Below are positions 46,685 through 57,071 of a DNA stretch of 64,000 nt, piece after piece (positions within the stretch are counted from its first letter, which is position 1; each line of letters opens with the position of its first letter). Below the pieces are notes generated by a model. The model worked only from the letters and a program-made list of their open reading frames with translations, was not told the DNA's origin and did not search any database. Both the position numbers and the translations under genes were made by a program. Source of the stretch: Aralia elata. Taxonomy: Eukaryota; Streptophyta; Magnoliopsida; Apiales; Araliaceae. The stretch is from positions 68,000,889 through 68,064,888 of the forward strand of contig CM068388.1 of NCBI GenBank assembly GCA_034770075.1, given 5' to 3'.

Positions 46685-46899
46685 TGAACGAGTAGTCGGA
46701 CATCGTTATTTGTAATAGTATAGTTTTGTAATGTGATAATATTTTATCTATCATGTAATGAGATATTTAAGGGTATTTTGTACCTAGGATAGCAAACTTT
46801 GATGTAAACTTTTATTATTTAATATAATAAGCAGATTGAATGAATGGATCGTGTAGCACCAAGTACGGATTTCAATAACTCGGATTTGGGGGCGTCACA
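46685..46899 (+). repeat. End of the LTR interrupted by C (A 3' LTR, right piece)
   Basis: Joins to 8789 across C: the Lys-rich frame of 8745-8789 runs on here to GAGTAG. Ends TTTGGGGGCGTCACA at 46899. No PBS follows, so this is a 3' LTR or solo LTR end. Confidence 0.65.
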
Positions 46900-48180
46900 G
46901 AGCTGAAGTCAGGGCCTACATGAGGTTAAAGTAGATTGCTTAAGCTTTAATTTGACTCAAGAATAAACGAAAACGGATAAGTAACGAAGAGGTTACGATT
47001 AAACGAATTAAAAACAATGTTTGTCAAAAGTTAAATCAAGTCTTATAATTCGTTTTAAAACGAAACCTTGAGGATTGATATATTGTGACGTATGATTGTA
47101 TATTTTAACGTAAAATAGTATATTTTGACGTGAAGAAGATATTGTTCAAGATTTTAGATTTCTTTTTATTTTGTTCTGAATGATAGGAATTATTGGAGAA
47201 ATTAACAGGAATGTTAAAATATAATTGCGGGAAGTAAATTAATAAAAGTAAATGCTATTATATGGAAGTTAATTTGTTAATGGAAAATATTCTGTAATGT
47301 TTTAGATGACTTAAAATTGAGTACGGTAGAAAGAAATATTGGATATGAATAATGTAGATGATGAACTACATACAGAGGCAAGTTCCGCAAAATTATGCAA
47401 TTTCTTATTTTTGAGCTTATATGTCAGTTCCTTAATTGTTGCAAGTTCTCTAAACTATTTGATATTTTTAAATTGAGCTAATTATAAATTCATGGCAAAC
47501 TTTTTATTTGAACAAGTTCCTTATTTATTGAAATTCTGCAAGTTATGCAAATTCCTATGATTGGGTTGAGCTGCAAGTTTTGAATATATATGCGAGTTCT
47601 TGAACTCACATTATTATGGTAGGTTCATGAACTCATAATTACTATGGTAGGTTCTTGAACCCATAGTATTATGGTAAGTTCTTGATGAGTTCTTGAACTC
47701 ATATTACTATGGCGAGTTCCTGAGCTCATATTATTATAGCAAGTTCTTGAACTCATAATGTATGGTAAGTTTTATGAAAGAAACAATGTTTCTAAATTTG
47801 TAAGTTCTTGATATTTATGAATATATTGGAAGTAAAGAGGATGTCATTTGTTTCGGCTACTCTACTGTGAAAGTAGTTAAGATTGAGGTTAAAAACCTTA
47901 TATTATTGGGGAATTTTTACATTTCGACATGAAAGATTTCACAGTAATAGTGAATCTTAACTTTTATAAAAGAGTTCATGGTCCTCATGACCATGTATAG
48001 AATTCATAGTAATCGTGACTGTTGAATTATGTATGATGAGTTTATACTCCTCATGACCAGAATTCAAAGCAAATGTGACTATTGAATTCTGTATGATGAG
48101 TTCATGGTCTTCGATCATGACCATGTGTTAAAGTTTTCAGTTGTATGGCTATCAAACATGTATGAGCCATATAGTGCCAT
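46900..48180. other. Degenerate LTR-derived sequence with tandem repeats
   Basis: No gene. 46900-47370 is not recognised. 47385-47580 has GCAAGTTCCT motifs like those in the LTRs. 47586-47770 has about six imperfect GGTAAGTTCTTGAACTCATATTAT units. 47965-48125 has two to three 60-70 bp units, each with a CATGGTC..GACCATG type inverted repeat. It is probably a decayed piece of the C/G-type element family, since matching arrays lie at 34470 and 43075-43230. Confidence 0.5.
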
Positions 48181-48822
48181 GGTAAGGCTTTAGCGTGTGT
48201 GGGCCCATGTGCAAATTAGGGTTCATGTGACCTAATTAAATGTACAAATTAGGGTTTACAAAAACCTAATTAAATGCGTTAGACCCGGGGAAGTCTCCAC
48301 GTGTTCCAAGGCAGAAGACTCGTGGATGCGACCTATTTTGGGAATTGATTGAGGGATTGGATTGGTGGCTAGAAGAACAGGGCAATTTGGGCATTACTTT
48401 GATGATTAAAGGACATTTTTAGAATTTTCCCTTTAAAACATGACTAAAGAGTATTTCTGGAATTTTCCTTAAAACATGTGCCTGGCATGTGACCATTTTC
48501 CAGGCAAGCTCTATAAATAGTCCCTCTATTCTAAGAAAAGGGGATGGCTCTCACGACATTATACTTAGACTATTGGAAGCTCAATACACTTGGAACTCTC
48601 TCCTAACGCGAAGACTCAAGAAGGCTCTTGGAATCCCTGCTACCCTAACCCGGTTTCCGGATTCTAGGAGTTCTGCCACGTGTCATTGGAGTAATCGCCC
48701 ACCTGTTCTTCTCCCCTCTTCAATCAATTAATCAATTCCGTTCTCTTCGTGGATTTCTCTCCTCTCCAGCCAACACGAAACCCTAACCCTAGCAAGGTGT
48801 AATTTCTTTACCTACTTTTATT
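48181..48822 (+). repeat. Probable LTR end of Tat/Ogre-like element L
   Basis: The segment before the PBS has a canonical TATA box CTATAAATAG (48511-48520) and a downstream leader, as expected for an LTR (R-U5). Its start cannot be placed. The ORF at 48489-48731 lies over the promoter and is not supported. Confidence 0.45.
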
Positions 48823-48838
48823 TGGCGACTCTGCTGGG
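48823..48838 (+). promoter_or_regulatory. Probable primer-binding site of L
   Basis: TGGCGACTCTGCTGGG follows the LTR and precedes gag by about 25 bp. It resembles the tRNA-Arg type PBS reported for Ogre/Tat elements and differs from the Met type of all others here. Confidence 0.6.
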
Positions 48839-48861
48839 CAGGTGTAGAATTCGTGAAGGGT

Positions 48862-49888
48862 ATGCCCACAACTCGAAGTGGGAGAATTACAGGAAGAGTT
48901 TCACCGACAACAAGCATCACTTCACCGGATCCGATTCCAAGGCAAATAAATCTAGTGCTCCAAAGCGCGAATCTGGATTTTGATCAACCCATCATAGAAG
49001 ACGCTTCAGAAGGAAGTTCAACATCACCTCAAATGGCTGATCAACAACAAACTAGTGCTAGACAGACAAACACGCGAAGGCAAGGTGAGGAAGTAACTGG
49101 AGCAGTGACAACTGCGAATGCTGTGCAGATGGAGATGCTCAAGGCATTACAGGAGGCACGAGAAGGCCAAGGGATGATGATGACCATGATGCTGGAAATG
49201 CAGAGGAAACAGGAAGAGATGGGGAATTTCCGCCAGCAGTTGATGAAAATCCCCACTTTCAGGGCTATGTTCTCAGGAAGTTCGCAAGGGGAACGAGCAG
49301 AAGTGGAGGACAACAGCAACATCAAAGAGAATCAAACTGTGCCTCCAACAACGGAGAGTCAACCGATTCCAATCATCAACTTGGAGCCCCAAAATAGCGG
49401 TGATGCGCCAAAACTCAGATTGGAAGCAAGTCAGCCTCAACCTAACATCATCCCGACCACTCTCCCAGCATTTTCACAAGTGTAGATACCAACCATCCCG
49501 AGCCACATTCAATGAACGAGCCAACAATCACTACCGATACAAATTGTGCAGGATGCAAGTGTACACCAGCCAATTTCTTTACCATACACACCACCTATGC
49601 ATCAATACATCACAGCCCCTCAAAGAATCCACACCTCAGGCCAGTATGTGACGAAAGATGATATGATCGATGTGATCAATCAATTTCGCAAGAAAATAGC
49701 CCGACCTTCAGAGTTGGACTTTACTCCACCATACCCGGCACACGTTCGGAGACAACCTTACCCGGCAGGGTATATTGAGCATCCCCCGCAGTTCCCAAAA
49801 TATAACGGAGAGAAAGGGAATGCCAGAGAGCATATTGCCAAGTTCGTGGAGTCGATGTGTAAAACCCTGAAGTTTTTAAAGGCACAGG
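48862..49888 (+). pseudogene. gag: Gag fragment of Tat/Ogre-like element L
   Basis: The start at ATG 48862 (MPTTRSGRITGR) follows the PBS. An earlier in-frame ATG exists at 48853. The first 210 codons are polar, Gln/Thr-rich, with a helical Met-rich segment (MEMLKALQEAREGQGMMMTM). A TAG at 49483-49485 and a TGA about ten codons later interrupt the same frame, which then runs on through PPQFPKYNGEKGNAREHIAKF, a conserved gag motif of the Tat/Ogre and Athila branches. The frame loses homology at about 49860-49890, where the LTR of J begins. No protease or pol is present in the window. Both stops fit single transitions. Confidence 0.75.
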
Positions 49889-50594
49889 TATAATTATTCT
49901 AGTCTGATTTCATATATGAATTTTAGGTATAAATTTTTTTTATTATTTTAGTTTCATTGGCTTTTGTGACATATGTATTTTTTATATATATGGTTGCAAG
50001 TTAAGATTTTGAGGGATGAAATCCTAGAATAATTGGGAGGATATTATTAATTAGCTTACAGGTTGTCAAAATAATTTAAAGGGATTAAAATTATTTTAAT
50101 CCTAGAACCTTAAGTTAATTATAATATTGCCTATATTATTTAATGGGGTTATCTGTATTTACTTTTAGGGAGTTATTTATTAATTTATGGGTTATTAAAA
50201 TAATTTAAGGGATTAAATTATTTTAATATTTAAACCCTAGATTAATTATATTATTCCCTCTACTTGATTAATGAGTGGTTTATTTATATTGAGACTCTTT
50301 AATTAGGTAGTAGAATATTATAGGTTATTAAAATAATTTAGTAGTATGAATTATTTTAATAATGTACCTTAAAGATAAATAATATAATCTCTTAATGGGT
50401 TTATAATGGTGTATGTGTGGAGGGGTTTTTAATTCCTTCTTATTGGGTAATTATTAATTATACTCATGAGGGATTTGTAATAAAAGAAAAGAGAACTATT
50501 GCTCTGCCAAATATAACCTTAAGCCTATTTTGTTTTCCCCTCATATCCGATTAAAGCAAGAAATGGCTAAGGTTAGATTAGCAGCTGGTGATTC

Positions 50595-53500
50595 ATGAAT
50601 GAATTCAAGCAGGAGCTGGCGAGATTGAGAGAAAACATGAATAGATTTTTGCTTCTACCGAATGAGAAGATAGTTTATACACAAAGGAAAGAAGAGAGAG
50701 AGACTCGGCTGAAACCCCTGAGTTGGGACTCGACTGTTCGCGTAGAAAGGGGCTGGAGATTGTGCGTTCGTGTAGGAAGAAGAAGAAAGAAGAACTTGAA
50801 GTTGCTAAATAATAAAACAAAAACATTTGCTTCAGGTATGTTGAATTTGTAGTTGAGATTCAAATTTAACAATTCCTAAATTAGGGCTCGAATTGGGCAA
50901 TCTCTGAATTAGGGCTCGAAATTGGTATTAATAATGAAATTGAAAGTTTCATTCAGTAGTTATCATATTAGTTTGGTCGTGAAATTGAATTGAGAAGTTG
51001 TAACTTTGTGTTTAGAGTTTTTCTTCCAATTGACTTCTACTATTTAGAAATTTATGATTTAAACATTGGGTTTCGGCAATAGTGGAATTGTTGATGCTAT
51101 ATAATTATTGTGGTAAGAGTTTTGTTATTCTGGATGCTATTACATGTGATATTCAGATTGTTATCTTTATTAGTTTAATGAAAATTGGTTATTAAATACT
51201 ATACTTGAACATTCGGTAAGAATTATAGAGTCTAGGAATTTTGTTGGTAACTTTATAATGTTCATTCTAATTGAAGTTATTATATATGTTATTTGGAATT
51301 TCTGGATAATGATAATCATGTATTAGTGATTTTCTGTTTTAGCATAACCAGGAAAATACCCTCAAACATATGGTTTGGTATAAAGTCCAGGAACTATGCA
51401 TATAGAACTTTAATGGATATCATGGAAGTGACTTATATATATAAATGTTTATGTAATTGAGTATATTAGTAAGCATGCTAGATTAAGGTTGATGGTGTAA
51501 AACGTATTGTATTGTGTAACTTTGCATAATGGGAATCTGGAAAGAAAGCTTAGTATTTATTGTTATTGCTTCTATGAATTGGAAAGTAATTGGAAGGAAT
51601 TAGTAAAAAGATGAAAATCTGTTTTGTATTTGCTGGAGATTCTAAATGCATAGTTAAGAGTTTATTGAATGCTATACTTGGTCAGTTAATTGAATTGAAA
51701 ATGGTTAATTAATTTTGTAAGACATCATTTAGTATAACTTATATTATACTGGAATGTAGATAATAGGTTCATATCATATTAAAGAACGTACTTGGATGTT
51801 TGAGACTAATTTTGAGAAAAAAATAGGGTTAACTTACGTATTATGCTTGATTGGGGAAATAATAGATAGTAAGTTACTTTTTATATATTTCTTGAAAGCA
51901 TGAGTAATCATAGGAGTAATAAAGAATTATATGATTGATGTTGCTTTCTTTATTTTTATGGAACTATGGTGAAAATTTACAAACTACTCACATTGGTTGA
52001 TAATTATTTATGTTGTGGACTGATTTGCAAGAAAGGGGTAGAAGATCTATATATTGCTCTTATAAATGCAATGTGACAAAGGAATAATTATGTGTGTTGA
52101 TGCCAAACATATAAATTGAGTTTGGTTGATATTTTTTTTTATGTTTCACATGCATATGTTAAATTTAATTGTCTATTTGGGATTGTTGTGTATATGAGCA
52201 TATGTGATATTTTGATTGTGGTTGGAAGAGAGTGTGCTGCTATAACAACAAGAAGAGGACAGCAGTAAGGGGGCTGCTGCCTGATGGCAGCAACACTTTG
52301 TGCCGTAAAACTAATGCAGTAGCAGGTAACTAAATTATATGCGCATGTGAGTGGTGTTGGGATGAGCATAGGAAAGAACTGCTGCTCAAAGGCAGCAACA
52401 ATAGGGCCATGAGGGAGAGCGGGGCAGGAACACGTTGCTGTCTATGACAGCAGCAAGAAGGGGGGAGTAGCTAGTATAAGCTGGGTACTGTGCTAAATGA
52501 GGAAAGAGCTGCTGCCTTATGGCAGTAGCATTTGGGACAGCAATAACAGTTAGGTAAATTGCCATGGCTTAATAGGGAAAATGAGCTATAGAATAGAATA
52601 GTACTGTTGCTCTGTGACAACAGCAGCAGCACAGTAACAAGCAAGTCAAGGCATGTGCAGCGGCGTGCAACGCCACTAAGCAGCAAGCGTTGCCTGTCGT
52701 CAACACGCTCAATTTTTATCAAGCAATTTAAATTTTACTCGTGCAATTGTAGTGTTTCACCGATTAATTTAAGTTAGTGTCATACGAAGTCACCCTATAT
52801 ACATAGTTTAACTTCTTAAAGACTAGTACGAATCAAAATAGATCAACTTCAATTTCAAAGTTCACTTCCAGTTAAGTTTAAGCTAATTAACTAGTTTTCG
52901 AATTTTAGACTTATAAACCTCAAAATTCCTAATATTTGGAGTTTATAAATGAACAACCTATATTTTTTAAAGTATTCTAGTAGTAGATTAATAAGGTGCT
53001 CTTATCAAAATCGAACCCAATAGTAGTCGATAAAAGGTTGGACAATAACATGGATGAGGTATTTGAAAAATGTGTTTAGATATATATCCATAATATATTT
53101 ATGTGATATTCACTCCTATACTTGAATCGCTATAATACATAGTTATCCTACTTCATATATTTATATATATGTGTAGGATCCACAGGATTGGACTAGCGGA
53201 ATTTTATCAATACTTAAACAACATGCAAGTATCTAAACACCAAATCTTTCTGAATCAGTCAAGTAAGTTGACTTAATTATATTAAGGTAAGTTTATGTTT
53301 TCATACATAAAGTGATAAAAAGGAATTAAATCCTTTTTATTCCAATCAACTTCACAAGATTGGTGAGAATTTTAATTTGCATATTATAATAATGTCTGAT
53401 ATGCATGAACAGTTTACAGAGGGTCCAAGCCAATTGTTTGGGCTGGACTAAACTTGTAACATTTCTATTCTTTTATTTCCAAAATATCGAAATGTTACTG

Positions 53501-54027
53501 TTGTTCAACTATATTCATTATGGTTTGAATTCTAGTCTGAGTACGAACAATTTTCGATAAAGGAATATTTTTGAAATCCGCTTCAAGGGCGGTACAGAAT
53601 TGTAGCACTCTATGAGTGTGAGAAGTGAACCTAATGGTGGTTCACAAACAACAGTGTTGATCAACGCAGGGCATATCGGGCTGATCACCCACCATGCCCG
53701 TAAGTTCAGACGGTTCGCAAAAGAAACTTTGCCTGGAACCTTTTCAATAAAATTGAAACTATTGTTCATAGTTTGTATAACTACTCAGCATATTCTTTAA
53801 TGATAATGGTTATCATGAGTTAGTTTCAGTTCACATTACTTAACAGCTCATTCTACTATTGAAGTACATTCCACTGAAAACATTTATTCTTTCATACATT
53901 ATGGTCATATATTACTTGCTGAGCACTTTTATGCTCATTCTTGCTTTGTCTATAAATGTTTTCAGAACACCCGGAGTATACTACAGGGTTTGCAGGAAAC
54001 AAAGGCAAAGGGAAAGCCGCAGATTAA
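50595..54027 (+). other. Predicted spliced ~100-aa ORF in J LTR
   Basis: ATG 50595 (MNEFKQELARLRENM) is open for 80 codons plus one base up to the donor at 50835. The acceptor at 53965 continues in the matching phase with 19 further codons ending NKGKGKAAD and TAA 54025-54027. The product would be about 100 residues and strongly basic (RVGRRRKKN in the first exon). An earlier ATG at 50563 gives only 11 codons. The exon 2 frame is conserved in other LTRs, but their first exons lack an obvious ATG in that phase, so this may be J-specific or fortuitous. No known domain is recognised. Confidence 0.35.
52230..52690 (+). repeat. Array of GCTGCTGCC/GGCAGCAGC hairpins in J LTR
   Basis: At least four short stem-loops: GCTGCTGCC-tgat-GGCAGCAAC (about 52272), CTGCTGC-tcaaa-GGCAGCAA (52380), GTTGCTGTC-tat-GACAGCAGC (52434) and GCTGCTGCC-ttat-GGCAGTAGC (52509), plus a CAGCAGCAGC patch at 52620. 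Loops vary while stems persist. Confidence 0.75.
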
Positions 54028-54229
54028 AGTTTACTGTTTCCTGTAATAGATAGTTAAATGTTTGTATATATTTAATTATCATGTTAGATAGTTAAGGTTA
54101 TGTACCTTGGGATTTGAGACTCTGATGTAATACTTTTATATAAGTTTGGTATTTACTTTTAGTTATGCTTTGGATATCGTGAGCACTAAATAAAGGTTGC
54201 AAGTACCTGAATTTGGGGGCGTCACAGGT

Positions 54230-54241
54230 TGGTATCAGAGC
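54230..54241 (+). promoter_or_regulatory. J primer-binding site
   Basis: TGGTATCAGAGC, 3 bp after the LTR end; initiator-Met tRNA type. Confidence 0.93.
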
Positions 54242-54478
54242 TTTAAGTTAGAAACCTTAGGAGGGAACCTTGGGTTATAACTTTAGGCTAGTAAGATTGC
54301 TGTTAAGTTTAGACTCATGAAGAGTCGAGTCAGTGATGAAATATGGGAGGTTCATCATAGGTTTTAATAAAAGATAATTAATACCTGTCTGTTAACTGTT
54401 AATTGTATTAGTTAACTGTCTTATAATATGACCAGGTTATCTATTAAGTATTAATTAAGTTTTGTTGGTTGTGTGTAG

Positions 54479-55070
54479 ATGGCAGGAGTCATAGGACAGC
54501 TAGTGGAGGTGGAGGAGCATAATGCTCCTATACCTATTAATTAATGCGGAGATCCTGATTATTGACTCTGATACTGATGAGGAGGAGGATCTTATTGAAA
54601 TAATAAATCCAGAGATCAATGTTCAGGAGGATGCTACTCAGCATCAGCATGGGTTGCAGGATACCTTAGCATAGATGGAGCATGTGATTCAGTATCTAAC
54701 CGACCAGAATACTCAGCTGACTACTAGTCTGCAAACAGCAGAGGCTAGGATTCATAATTTGGAGGGGCAGCTGGAGGAGCTTCAGGTTGATTACCACGGA
54801 CTTAATAATATTAGGACTGCGGGGATTCAGCGTCAGGAAGCCTCCGACCTGTATATGCAGTTTCTGGAAGCGAAGCTGAGAGAGTACACTAGAAGGATGG
54901 AATTGATGTCGAGGGCATACTCTAGCTCCATTCAGCGTGTCCAAATGACAGTCTGGAATTATCCGCAGGAGACAGGACAACTTCCATATTCCATCTCTCG
55001 AGCTAGAGTTATTGCCATATCTGAGATACAGAGGATTGGATCCCTGTCTGTGGGTCAGGGTCAACTTTGA
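54479..55070 (+). pseudogene. Accessory leader ORF of J (acidic, coiled coil), disrupted
   Basis: ATG 54479 (MAGVIGQLVEVEEHNAP) reaches TAA after 22 codons because of a small slip in a TTAATTAA tract near 54540. The shifted frame continues acidic (IIDSDTDEEEDLIEIINPEI), meets TAG at 54672-54674, and then runs open from ATG 54675 for 131 codons with heptad-rich helix (IQYLTDQNTQLTTSLQTAEA, LEGQLEELQVD). Position, acidic N-terminus and coiled coil match 18849-19673 in F, although primary sequence is poorly conserved. No known retroviral domain is recognised. Confidence 0.65.
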
Positions 55071-55434
55071 GTTGGTTAGGTCTGAGAGTCTATTGTACAT
55101 AGTTTTCAGGTTTTGAGATGATTGTATATAGGTTGTGTTAGTACTGGTTTGATGTTACCCATTTTTTTGGGAACGGTAAGGAGTTAGATTCCTACTGCAG
55201 AGTACAGTTTTTGTGTATAGCACTCTTTTTGTAAGAGTTGGGTAACATCATATATATGACTAGTATCAGCTAAGATATAGCGGATGTAAGTTGCAGGTTG
55301 TATATAAACATGTTTAATATATATAACTGGTATTATCTATGTTGGTAGTGTATATTTATTGTTGTTTTGTTATTTGTTCTTCTGTTTTAAAATTATAAGA
55401 ATAAGGTAATAATTAAATTGTGATTAAACAGAGA
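55071..55434 (+). other. J leader between accessory ORF and gag
   Basis: About 360 bp of T-rich, non-coding leader, equal in position and length to 19674-20049 in F. No further element is seen. Confidence 0.5.
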
Positions 55435-57071
55435 ATGCTACCTAGAGGTAGAGGTAGAGGTCGTGGTAGACCGCCTCATAATAGATATCGGGACGAGGAG
55501 TCCAATAATGATATGAATGATGATGGAAATGAAAATCAAGAAAATCCTATGCACCATTTTATGGAGTATATGATGGGGACTTTTCAAAATAGAAATCAAC
55601 AACCTCAGGCTAATGTACCACCACCAGTGGCACATATGGCTAGTTTTAAAGATTATAAAGGTACGGGACCTCCAGAGTTTAGAGGGGCTAAAGAACCGAT
55701 TGAAGCTCAGTCCTGGATTCAGGAGATAGAGAAAGCTTTTGAAGTAGCAAGGGTAAGTGAAGAACAGAAAACTGCGTTTGCGGCATATATGCTAAAAGGG
55801 GAAGCTAACTTTTGGTGGGAAGCAAACAAAGCCCGAGCGGGCGCTGGGGTAATACTGTGGGAAAAATTTAAAGAAATTTTCCTTGAAAATTACATTCCTC
55901 CAGGAATGCAAAGTTTAATGGAAGTTCGTTTCCTAGAACTGAAACAAGGTGATATGTCGGTGTCGGAATATGCGGCAAAGTTTAACGAGTTAGCTCGTTT
56001 TGCTCCACATCAGGTGGACACTGAAGCAAGAAAGGCTAGACGTTTTGAATTGGGTTTAAGGCCCTGGATCTATAATAAACTGTCAGTACTGCAGATTGGA
56101 TCATTTGGTGCCATTCTTGAAAAAGCGATCATAGTTGAAGGTGGAAACGAAGTCATGGGTTACAACAAAAATAAGAAGAACAAAGGACAGATTGATGGTT
56201 CGGTTAAAACCGAAGGAACAAGCGGGGGATCAAAGAAGAGGAAATGGAATAATTTTGGAAACGCGGGTAAGTTTCAGAAAAATCAGATGAAATCAAAAAC
56301 AGAAGGCTGCAAGACTTGTGGTAAACATCATTCTGGCAAATGTATGAAAGAAAAAACAGTCTGCTATAAATGTGGACAGGAGGGCCACATCTCTCCAAAT
56401 TGTACAAGTACAAAGAAAAATTCGGGATGTTTTATCTATGGATCAGAAAACCATTTTGCCAGGAATTGTCCCAAGAAAAGATCAGAGGGAGGATGTAACA
56501 TAAAGAGTAATAACAACAACAAGGTACCTGTAACAGGTACAACCAATCCGGTTAAGCCAACTGCTAGAACTTTCAACATGACGGCTAAAGATGTAATGAC
56601 ATCAAAGGAGGTGGTTTCAGGTATTGTTTCAATCAACAATATAAATGCTTATGTGTTGTTTGACTCTGGAGCATCCTGTTCTTTTGCATCTTCTGATTTT
56701 GCTAAATGTTTAGATGTGCCTTTATCAAATTTAGATATGCCTCTAAACATTGAAATAGCAAATAAAGAAATTGTTCCTGTAGAGCATGTCTACAAGAATT
56801 GTTGTGTTAAGATAGGAGAATGTGAGTTAATGGTAGACTTAATTCCAATTCAGTTGGGAGAGTTTGATATTATCCTGGGAATGGACTGGTTATATAAACA
56901 TGGGGCGTTGATTGATTGTCAAAAGAAATTGGTGGGTATTAAACCGATAAAGCAACCTAAGGTGGTGTTTTATGGTAATAAATCACCAAGACAGTCCTGT
57001 TGTTTAACAACTATGCAAGCGAGGAAGTTTTTGAAAAAGGGATGTTTGGGATATCTAGCATACGTGATAGA
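55435..57071 (+). CDS. gag: J gag-protease (open, cut by K insertion)
   Basis: I chose ATG 55435 (MLPRGRGRGRGRPP) over the in-frame ATG five codons earlier, because it matches the gag start of A and F. The order is: Arg/Gly-rich N-terminus; capsid domain (about residues 70-220 from 55420: PPEFRGAKEPIEAQSWI, MLKGEANFWWEA, RRFELGLRPWI); basic linker with KKRKW; three knuckles at 297-308 (short CX2CX3HX3C type), 315-328 and 337-350 (the last has Tyr for its second Cys); aspartic protease with LFDSGAS at 413-419 and ILGMDW. The frame is uninterrupted from start to protease, unlike A and F. It ends where copia K enters at 57072, after DVR, so RT and integrase are separated from it. Confidence 0.9.

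Larger units (their letters stand above)
49889..54226 (+). repeat. J 5' LTR (about 4.3 kb)
   Basis: Ends GGGGGCGTCACA at 54226. Weak TATA AAATATAA near 50507, donor TTCAG|GTATGTT at 50835/50836, an array of GCTGCTGCC..GGCAGCA hairpins (52230-52690), HP1 GGTCCA(A)GCC..GGCTGGACT at 53421-53449, HP3 with GGGCAT..ATGCCC at 53669-53699, acceptor hairpin GAGCA..TGCTC and acceptor TTTTCAG at 53965. No second element is nested in it. Confidence 0.8.
49889..57071 (+). mobile_element. Chromovirus J (5' part; broken by copia K)
   Basis: 5' LTR, PBS, accessory ORF and gag-protease in the order of F. The rest (RT to 3' LTR) would lie beyond K, outside the window, so the target duplication cannot be checked. 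The LTR start is set at TATAATTATTC after the last L-like gag sequence, with an uncertainty of a few bases. Confidence 0.8.

Noticed and set aside
46900..47370. Possible host gene remnant between A and L
   Set aside because: No open frame, splice pattern or recognisable protein motif. The adjoining DNA is retroelement-derived.
48489..48731. 80-codon ORF starting before the TATA box of L
   Set aside because: It begins upstream of the probable transcription start and covers promoter and leader. No homology is recognised.
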